Assembly (NCBI GenBank): GCA_038207155.1
Contig: JBBRAB010000021.1
Coordinates: 1 to 64,000 of the forward strand
Length of the DNA: 64,000 nt
Direction of reading: 5' to 3'
Source: FEN-1139 sp038207155
GTDB taxonomy: Bacteria > Myxococcota_A > Polyangia > Polyangiales > Polyangiaceae
This document shows, one piece after another, positions 58,798 to 64,000 of this stretch. Each line of letters opens with the position of its first letter. The stretch's first letter is position 1. Made by a program: the position numbers and the translations under genes. The notes under the pieces are model-generated. The model was not told where the DNA came from. It worked only from the letters and a program-made list of their open reading frames with translations, and did no database searches.

Positions 58798-60051
58798 GTG
58801 TCACTCGCCCTGCCCGGCTTTCGTCTGGTTCGGATGGCGTCGCTTGCCCTGAGCGGCGTCGTCGCCATTGCCACGTCAGCGGCGGCGACTGAGCCTCCCG
58901 CGCCGGGCAATGCGAGCAAGCCGGGCAATGCGGGCGCGCCGACAGCCGCTGCAAAGACTCCCGCCGACGACGGTGCGGAGCTGGCGGTACTCGGCCTGGC
59001 TGCACCCGAAGCCTATGAGCACGCCGAGGCACTCTCGCGCGCGATTCGAACGGTGCTGGCTCAGTCTCGTCAGTGGAATCCAGCGACTGGTGACTATTCG
59101 CTGGAAGTCCTCACCGCGGCGCTTGGCTGCCCTGAGCGCCCAGACCTGATGTGCCTGCGGCGAATCGCGCTCAAGACCAAACTCAAACAGTTTCTATGGG
59201 GCGTGCTCGATCAGCGACGCGGTCGCGTCAGCGTGCAGCTCGCGTGGTTCAGCGACGGGAAAAACCGCGCAGAGACGCGCTTTGACTACGCGGCCACGCT
59301 AACTGACACGCTCGATTCCGATCTACTGGTGGTGGCCGATCGCGCCCTTTCGCAGCTGCTCGGTCCGCTTCACTATCCGGTGGAGGTTCGAAGTCACCAC
59401 GCAAACGGACAGCTCTTGATCGATGGCGTCCCCGCCGGAGAACTGCACGAGGGGCACGCCTCACTCTGGACGACCGCGGGGGATCACCGCTTCACCTTGC
59501 GCGTGCCCAGTGAGGCACCGCTCGGCACCGCGGTGCGCGTGCAGATCCCCCATGTCACGCGAGTCCGGCTGGATGCCCATGTCTTGCCGGAACCCGGTGC
59601 CGCCGCAGGCTCTGGGGATTTGCCTCCAAGCGGTCCGCGCTCCAACCAGGAGAGCTCGGACAACACGCTGGCCTGGGTGACACTCGGGGCCGGAGCGGCG
59701 ATGCTCGGGGCCGGAGCCTGGAGCGCGTCCGAGGTGTCCAAGATCAACTCCGACGCCGGGTTCACAGCCTATCGAGCGGGGGTCCCCCGGGGAGAAGATG
59801 CCTGCGACGCCGCTGCTCGTCATCACGTCGTGCCCGGCGGAACGGTGCCCGAAGATGTGGTGCGGCTCTGCAATCGTGGTCACAGCCTGCAGATCGCTGA
59901 GTTTATATTGCTCGGTTTGGGAGCTGCCGCGTCGGGGACCAGTCTCTACCTGTTCTCCAGCAACAGCGGCGACACCAACTCTGCCTACGGCAAAGCCACC
60001 CTGCGAGCGGGACGCTCCTCGCTGCTCGCGCTGTGGGGCATGGATTTCTAG
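58798..60051 (+). CDS. Exported PEGA-domain protein with C-terminal two-TM module
   Basis: 417 residues from GTG 58798; ATG 58834 (MASLALSGVVAIATSAAA) is an alternative that keeps the signal peptide. Residues about 60-200 form an alpha/beta domain (ELAVLGLAAPEAYEHAEALS, DYSLEVLTAALGCPERPDLM). A PEGA-like domain follows (about 205-270, VEVRSHHANGQLLIDGVPAG). Then come a linker, TM1 (WVTLGAGAAMLGAGAWSA), a Cys-containing loop (EDACDAAARHH...RLCNRGH), TM2 (FILLGLGAAASGTSLYLF) and a final strand. The layout matches the genes at 36861 and 47288. It lies 32 bp after the oxidoreductase gene. Confidence 0.7.
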   Translation: MSLALPGFRLVRMASLALSGVVAIATSAAATEPPAPGNASKPGNAGAPTAAAKTPADDGAELAVLGLAAPEAYEHAEALSRAIRTVLAQSRQWNPATGDYSLEVLTAALGCPERPDLMCLRRIALKTKLKQFLWGVLDQRRGRVSVQLAWFSDGKNRAETRFDYAATLTDTLDSDLLVVADRALSQLLGPLHYPVEVRSHHANGQLLIDGVPAGELHEGHASLWTTAGDHRFTLRVPSEAPLGTAVRVQIPHVTRVRLDAHVLPEPGAAAGSGDLPPSGPRSNQESSDNTLAWVTLGAGAAMLGAGAWSASEVSKINSDAGFTAYRAGVPRGEDACDAAARHHVVPGGTVPEDVVRLCNRGHSLQIAEFILLGLGAAASGTSLYLFSSNSGDTNSAYGKATLRAGRSSLLALWGMDF

Positions 60052-60132
60052 GCGTAGCCCAGCGTCAACTGCCGCCGCGCGACCCAACTCGCATTGCCTC
60101 AGAGGGCTCCTGGGCCTATAACGAGACCCTGA

Positions 60133-60702
60133 ATGCGAGTGATTGCTGGGACCCTGCGCGGTCGAACGCTACGTGCCCCTCCAGGCGATGAAACTCGCCC
60201 CACTCTCGACCGGGTACGCGAGTCCCTGTTCTCGATCCTGGGAGACTGCAGCGGTTGCCGCGTCGCAGATCTTTTCGCGGGCACGGGTTCGCTCGGAATT
60301 GAAGCGCTGTCGCGACAGGCAGCCTTTGCCACGTTCGTTGAGTCCGCTCCGACCGCGCTGCGTTGCCTAAAACAGAACCTGACGACACTTGGACTGACGT
60401 CACGCTCAGAGGTGCTCGAGACGGCGCTTGAGCGCAGCTTCAAAGAGCTTGCGTCAATCGGCCCCTTTGATCTGATCTTCTGCGATCCGCCCTGGGCACA
60501 GATGGAACGGGTGCTTCGCTGGCTACAACGTGGCCCCTGTTCCGAGTGGCTGTCACCCGAAGGCAGTCTGATCCTAGAACACGCCGCGAGCTTCGACGGT
60601 CTCAGTCAGTCTCTGGGCGGTGACCTGGTGGCGGTTGATTCACGCCGTTGGGGTGACTCCGCGATCACCATCTATTGTCATCCGGACTCGGCCGAACCGT
60701 GA
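60133..60702 (+). CDS. rsmD: 16S rRNA (guanine-966-N2)-methyltransferase
   Basis: 189 residues. It starts MRVIAGTLRGRTLRAPPGDE and has TRPTLDRVRESLFSIL, SAM motif VADLFAGTGSLGIEALSR and catalytic DPPW in DLIFCDPPWAQ: the RsmD signature. It methylates G966 of 16S rRNA. It follows the PEGA gene by 81 bp. coaD, often next to rsmD, is not seen. Confidence 0.94.
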   Translation: MRVIAGTLRGRTLRAPPGDETRPTLDRVRESLFSILGDCSGCRVADLFAGTGSLGIEALSRQAAFATFVESAPTALRCLKQNLTTLGLTSRSEVLETALERSFKELASIGPFDLIFCDPPWAQMERVLRWLQRGPCSEWLSPEGSLILEHAASFDGLSQSLGGDLVAVDSRRWGDSAITIYCHPDSAEP

Positions 60703-60912
60703 CCCGTCGCTCGGCCCCCTCGCGGAGGGTGGCCCCGAGGCCAAGACGCCCCAAATGGCACGCAAGCCCTGAGCTCCGGCAGGTTTTTTTCTGGTTTGAC
60801 ACTGGGGAAACCCCTCTCCCAGAACCCTGTCGTACTAGGACCCTCGCAAGCGGACCTCCCTCGGACTATAGTCCGCTCCTGCCCGACCCACTGGGCAACT
60901 TGGGGATCCTCA

Positions 60913-61503
60913 ATGTCGAGCGAATTGCCTCCGAAACGTCGGACGAGTCAGAGCAGCACGATCATCGTCGCTGCCATTGTGATGCTGCTCGCGGCGAGCG
61001 GTTTGGTCGCCGTCAAGGTTCTCCGATCGGGTGACGAGCACGCGCCCGCCGTCGCCGCAGCTCCGTCGCCCGAAGAGGATTCCCGACGCAACGCGCCGGC
61101 ACCTCCACCACCACCGCCGCCAGTCGAAGAGCCCGCCCCGTCCGCTTCTGCCGCGGTCGCGAGCATCGCCAAGGTCGGTAAGGCACCTGCTGCTTGTGGG
61201 GGGCCGTGCAACGGAGAAACCACCTCGGAGCTGAATCAGTTTCTCGCGGGACGCGCCGCGGCTGGTCGCAAGTGTTACGAGAAGGCGCTCATGCAAAATG
61301 GTTCGCTCGCGGGCCGTATTCGTGTCGCACTCCGCATCAGTGCATCGGGTCAACCCTGCTCCGCCTCGCTTGAGGTCGATGAGCTGCACGACACCGGACT
61401 CGCCGCCTGTCTGAGTGGGATGTTCCGCGCGTCCACCTACCCCCTGCCCAAGGGGGGATGCCTCGACGTGCGCGTCCCGATGGCCTTCTCGTCGCAACGC
61501 TAA
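60913..61503 (+). CDS. AgmX/PglI-type TonB-like protein
   Basis: 196 residues from ATG 60913, with GGGGAT about 8 bases upstream; the frame is open to 60796. One N-terminal TM (about 17-37, TIIVAAIVMLLAASGLVAV) precedes a Pro/Ala-rich linker. The C-terminal domain (about 95-196) has CGGPCNGETTSELNQFLAGR, RKCYEKALMQNGSLAGRIRV, and ALRISASGQPCSASLEVDEL. This is the AgmX/PglI C-terminal pattern described for Myxococcus, a TonB-like beta domain with paired Cys. It may link inner- and outer-membrane components, for example in motility or polar complexes. The partner is unknown. Confidence 0.8.
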   Translation: MSSELPPKRRTSQSSTIIVAAIVMLLAASGLVAVKVLRSGDEHAPAVAAAPSPEEDSRRNAPAPPPPPPPVEEPAPSASAAVASIAKVGKAPAACGGPCNGETTSELNQFLAGRAAAGRKCYEKALMQNGSLAGRIRVALRISASGQPCSASLEVDELHDTGLAACLSGMFRASTYPLPKGGCLDVRVPMAFSSQR

Positions 61504-61523
61504 GAACCGTCCAGCACGACGCA

Positions 61524-61563
61524 TCAGCCCTGAGTCGCCCAGCGACGGGAGATTCAGGGCTGA
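61524..61563 (+). terminator. Hairpin after the TonB-like gene
   Basis: TCAGCCCTGA (61524-61533) and TCAGGGCTGA (61554-61563) form a perfect 10-bp stem with a 20-base loop, starting 20 bp past the stop. There is no T-tract, so termination is possible but not certain. Confidence 0.45.
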
Positions 61564-61762
61564 GCCATGTCGAGGTCCCGAGGGCGGACTACGGCAGACG
61601 GCGCCGAGCTCAACGCCAGCTCGAGAAAAGCACTTGCTCGGGGTTCTTTTCTCGCTCCCGCGCGTCAAGTTTGACAATAGCCGATTGGTAGAACCGGTCT
61701 TCTGCGCGCGGGGGGCGTAGCCCAACTGGCGAAGGCCCCCTGAGGCAGCTAGAGCGGGCCAA

Positions 61763-62557
61763 GTGGAGTCATTCCAATACCCGCACGGCAACCTGCTTTG
61801 GCTCGCCTACGACGGCTCGCTGTTTCATGGGATGGCGGCGCAGGCTAACGCCCGCACGGTCGCGGGCGAGCTCCATGGTGCCCTGCAGGCCCTCGATCCG
61901 CGGGTTTCCCCGCTCCGAATCCTTAGTCGCACCGACACCGGGGTCCACGCACGCGCGCAGGTCGCCGCCTTCGACAGCTATCGCGACATATCCCCGCGCG
62001 GCTGGGTGCTTGGCGTCGGCCCCCACCTGCCGACGGAAATCGCGGTGGTCGGAGCCTCGGTCGTGCCGCCTGGGTTTGATCCCCGTGGCTACGTCCGTAG
62101 CAAGACTTACCGCTACCGAATCCTCGAAAGCGACGTGCGTGACCCGTTTCTCTCACGACGCGCTTGGCGAATCGTCGAGAGGTTGAACCACGAACTCCTC
62201 TGCGCCGAGCTGGCCACAATCGTCGGTACGCATGATTTTGCTGCCTTCCGCGGCGCAACAGACGAACGGACTCAGACGGTTCGCACGATCTTTTCGGCGA
62301 CTTGGACGGTGGATGCCGCCGATCCGCGCTGTCACTACGTTGAAGTCAGCGGCGACGGTTTTCTCTATCGGATGGTTCGTATCATCGTGGGCACGGCGAT
62401 CGACGTCGCGCGTGGACGCATTGCACCAGGCGCGATGGCACGTGGTCTAGCCAGTTTGTCGCGTCCGACACTCGGTATGACCGCACCGCCGGACGGCCTG
62501 GCGCTGCACGAGGTCGAACTGACTGAAGTCGGAACGAGCCACTGGCCGTACCGTTGA
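61763..62557 (+). CDS. truA: tRNA pseudouridine(38-40) synthase
   Basis: 264 residues from GTG 61763. The catalytic motif SRTDTGVHARAQ has Asp 58. Other family segments are LWLAYDGSLFHGMAAQ, FDPRGYVRSKTYRYRI, GTHDFAAFRGATDERTQTVR and GDGFLYRMVRIIVGT. It converts U38-U40 in tRNA anticodon stems. The preceding 259-base gap holds a hairpin and a short tRNA-like 5' half (see rejected items) but no gene. Confidence 0.94.
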   Translation: MESFQYPHGNLLWLAYDGSLFHGMAAQANARTVAGELHGALQALDPRVSPLRILSRTDTGVHARAQVAAFDSYRDISPRGWVLGVGPHLPTEIAVVGASVVPPGFDPRGYVRSKTYRYRILESDVRDPFLSRRAWRIVERLNHELLCAELATIVGTHDFAAFRGATDERTQTVRTIFSATWTVDAADPRCHYVEVSGDGFLYRMVRIIVGTAIDVARGRIAPGAMARGLASLSRPTLGMTAPPDGLALHEVELTEVGTSHWPYR

Positions 62558-62622
62558 CGAGCCTCGATTCCCGACGTAAACCGCTGGCTGCCTCGGAACA
62601 CCATCTGATGGGACGCGCCTGA

Positions 62623-62638
62623 ATCCCCACTTGGGGAT
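62623..62638 (+). terminator. Short hairpin after truA
   Basis: ATCCCCA and TGGGGAT form a 7-bp inverted repeat with a 2-base centre, 66 bp past the truA stop and 41 bp before the next start. No T-tract follows. A weak terminator or a leader structure is possible. Confidence 0.35.
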
Positions 62639-62678
62639 GGGTCAGTGGTCACAGGTGCCTCGGTAGGATTGAGAGACG

Positions 62679-64000
62679 ATGAGCCTTCTGAATCGAATTG
62701 CCGACAAGGGTCGGACTGCGTTGATGAACCCCTACATCATGCGCGTCATCACCGATGACCGCGTGAAGAATGCCGCCGAAGCCGTGTTTGACGCCAAAGG
62801 GCGCGTCAAGGCCGCTTGGCGAGTACTGCTCGAGGGCGAAGGGCTGCCGAACGCGGATCCGGCCCTCGACGACTCGATCGGGGTCAGTGAGGAGAACTTC
62901 CGTCGGGTCAAGCGCGCCACGGTGGCGGCGTCGGACGCGCCAGCAGCAGACGCAGCGCCCAGCAGCACGGCTGAAGACGAGATCGGCGAGGGCAGCGAAG
63001 ACATGGGCCGCTCGATGAAAGAGCGCCACTCGATCGCCAGCGTCGGCGGCAAGGACGTTTTCGAGAAGTGCTACAAGATGAAGGCGGCGGATAACGCTCG
63101 TCGACTTGGGCTTTACCCGTTCTTCCGTCCACTCGATTTTACCGACGGTCCCGAGGCCTCCATCGGCGGCAAGCGCGTGACCATGTTCGGCTCGAACAAC
63201 TACCTCGGGCTGACCACCCATCCGAAGGTCCGCGCCGCAGCGGTCGCGGCGATCGAGCGCTTCGGCACGAGCATGACGGGCTCGCGTCTCGTCAACGGCT
63301 CAATGAAGCTGCACGAGGAATTCGAAGAGAAGCTCGCTGCCTTCTTCGGCAAGGAATCCGCCCTGGTTTTTACCACGGGTTATCAGGTCAATCTGGCCGT
63401 TTGCTCGGCGCTACTGAGCAATAAGAAGACGGTCGCCATCGTGGACCGCAACATCCACGCCTCGCTCTACGACGGCGTACGCCTCGGACAGGCCGCGGGT
63501 GCCCGCCTCGTGCGCTACAAGCACAACGACGCGGCGTCACTTGAGAGTGCGCTTCAGAAGCTGGAGTCCGACGAGGGCGGCCTGGTGCTCACCGACGGCG
63601 TCTTTAGTGCGGAAGGCGAGATCGCCAAGCTTGATGAGATCGTCCCGATCGTCAAAAAGTACGGCGCTCGTTTGATGGTGGACGAAGCCCACGGACTCGG
63701 CGTTGTTGGCCCCGGCGGCAAGGGGACCCCGTACCTCTACGGCGTGGCAGATCAGGTCGATCTGATCGGTGGCACCTTCTCAAAGTCGATGGCGAGCATC
63801 GGTGGGTGGTTGGTCGGCGAGCGCAAGGTTCTCGACTACATTCGCCATTTTGCCCCGAGCTTCATGTTCGCCGCCAGTGCAGCGCCCCCCTCGGTGGCAG
63901 CCGCCATGGCTGCGTTCGAGGTCATGCAGGAGGAGCCCTGGCGCATCGAAAAGCTGCGTGAGAATTTCACCTACATGCGCGAGGAACTGCTCAAGATGGG
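62679..64000 (+). CDS. Partial PLP enzyme, serine palmitoyltransferase/AONS family
   Basis: The frame from ATG 62679 (GGATTGAGAG upstream) runs off the right edge after 440 codons. Residues about 145-440 are an alpha-oxoamine synthase: FGSNNYLGLTTHPKV, GTSMTGSRLVNGSMKLHEEF, TGYQVNLAVCSALL, LTDGVFSAEGEIAKLDEIV, VDEAHGLGVVGPGGKGT and the PLP lysine K369 in GGTFSKSMASIGG. It condenses an amino acid with an acyl-CoA. Serine palmitoyltransferase, 8-amino-7-oxononanoate synthase and KBL cannot be told apart safely here, although the EGEIAKLDEIV..KYGARLMVDEAH region leans towards SPT. The first 140 residues (MSLLNRIADKGRTALMNPYI and an acidic linker) are not part of the normal enzyme. Confidence 0.88.
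   Translation, partial: MSLLNRIADKGRTALMNPYIMRVITDDRVKNAAEAVFDAKGRVKAAWRVLLEGEGLPNADPALDDSIGVSEENFRRVKRATVAASDAPAADAAPSSTAEDEIGEGSEDMGRSMKERHSIASVGGKDVFEKCYKMKAADNARRLGLYPFFRPLDFTDGPEASIGGKRVTMFGSNNYLGLTTHPKVRAAAVAAIERFGTSMTGSRLVNGSMKLHEEFEEKLAAFFGKESALVFTTGYQVNLAVCSALLSNKKTVAIVDRNIHASLYDGVRLGQAAGARLVRYKHNDAASLESALQKLESDEGGLVLTDGVFSAEGEIAKLDEIVPIVKKYGARLMVDEAHGLGVVGPGGKGTPYLYGVADQVDLIGGTFSKSMASIGGWLVGERKVLDYIRHFAPSFMFAASAAPPSVAAAMAAFEVMQEEPWRIEKLRENFTYMREELLKM

Noticed and set aside
60796..60801. TTGACA, a perfect -35 box, upstream of the TonB-like gene.
   Set aside because: No -10-like hexamer lies 16-18 bases downstream (the bases there are CCAGAA), so I do not call a promoter.
61710..61735. 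Sequence GGGGGGCGTAGCCCAACTGG and the following bases resemble the acceptor and D-arm half of a tRNA.
   Set aside because: The next 50 bases do not form an anticodon arm, there is no TTCGAAT-like T-loop, and no 3' acceptor complement follows. It is at most a tRNA-derived scrap or a coincidence in GC-rich DNA.

Overview
The window is GC-rich chromosomal DNA from a Gram-negative bacterium that looks like a member of the Myxococcota, most probably class Polyangia. The evidence is the large number of lipoboxes, DUF4215-type 'ECDDGN..DGC' repeats, 'ETDxDCGG' repeats, MYXO-CTERM-like C-termini, Hanks-type kinases with PEGA domains, an AgmX/PglI-type TonB-like protein, many GTG/TTG starts and many stop/start overlaps. 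I see no insertion sequence, prophage, CRISPR array, rRNA or complete tRNA.

Layout. 1-11.4 kb is a surface and extracellular region: a partial lipoprotein with an inverted-repeat array upstream, a 1387-residue Cys-rich repeat protein, a small outer-membrane barrel gene broken by an in-frame TAG, the decayed 3' end of a second copy of that barrel gene, and two parallel beta-helix proteins. 11.5-16.2 kb holds an isolated fliO-like/sctR pair, then on the minus strand pheT, a coupled outer-membrane protein and a lipoprotein. 16.3-21.1 kb is a minus-strand GldA-GldF-GldG-type ABC exporter operon ending in a DUF4340 gene with a Met/Gly/Pro tail. 21.5-29.2 kb has slyD, an OmpR-type two-component pair, a ClpB-like gene whose first ATPase site looks dead, and a prepilin peptidase-lipoprotein-prmC operon. 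29.3-38.3 kb has an outer-membrane protein, an L,D-transpeptidase-like lipoprotein lacking its catalytic Cys, metF, a small winged-helix protein, a Ser/Thr kinase, an orphan sugar-binding lipoprotein and a PEGA protein/Cys-rich lipoprotein pair.

38.3-44 kb is a cell-wall-flavoured operon (mpl, ychJ-like, inositol monophosphatase, 3D-domain lipoprotein), followed by a minus-strand pair of alpha/beta hydrolase and CPBP protease. 44-48.3 kb is an operon of an ExbD-like lipoprotein, a pseudokinase and a PEGA/TPR protein, closed by a strong terminator. 48.5-54.7 kb has an RpoH-like sigma factor, rsmI, ffh, a CBM9-like lipoprotein and two small minus-strand genes. 54.9-64 kb has a two-TM protein, purM, purN, an FAD-dependent oxidoreductase, a PEGA protein, rsmD, a TonB-like protein, truA and a partial PLP enzyme of the serine palmitoyltransferase/AONS family.

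Housekeeping genes (pheT, prmC, metF, mpl, suhB-like, rsmI, ffh, purM, purN, rsmD, truA) are interleaved with lineage-specific envelope genes. The most notable theme is repeated loss of catalytic residues in otherwise intact genes: a pseudokinase, an L,D-transpeptidase without Cys and a ClpB with a degenerate NBD1. A second theme is a recurring PEGA/two-TM/Cys-loop architecture in three separate genes.
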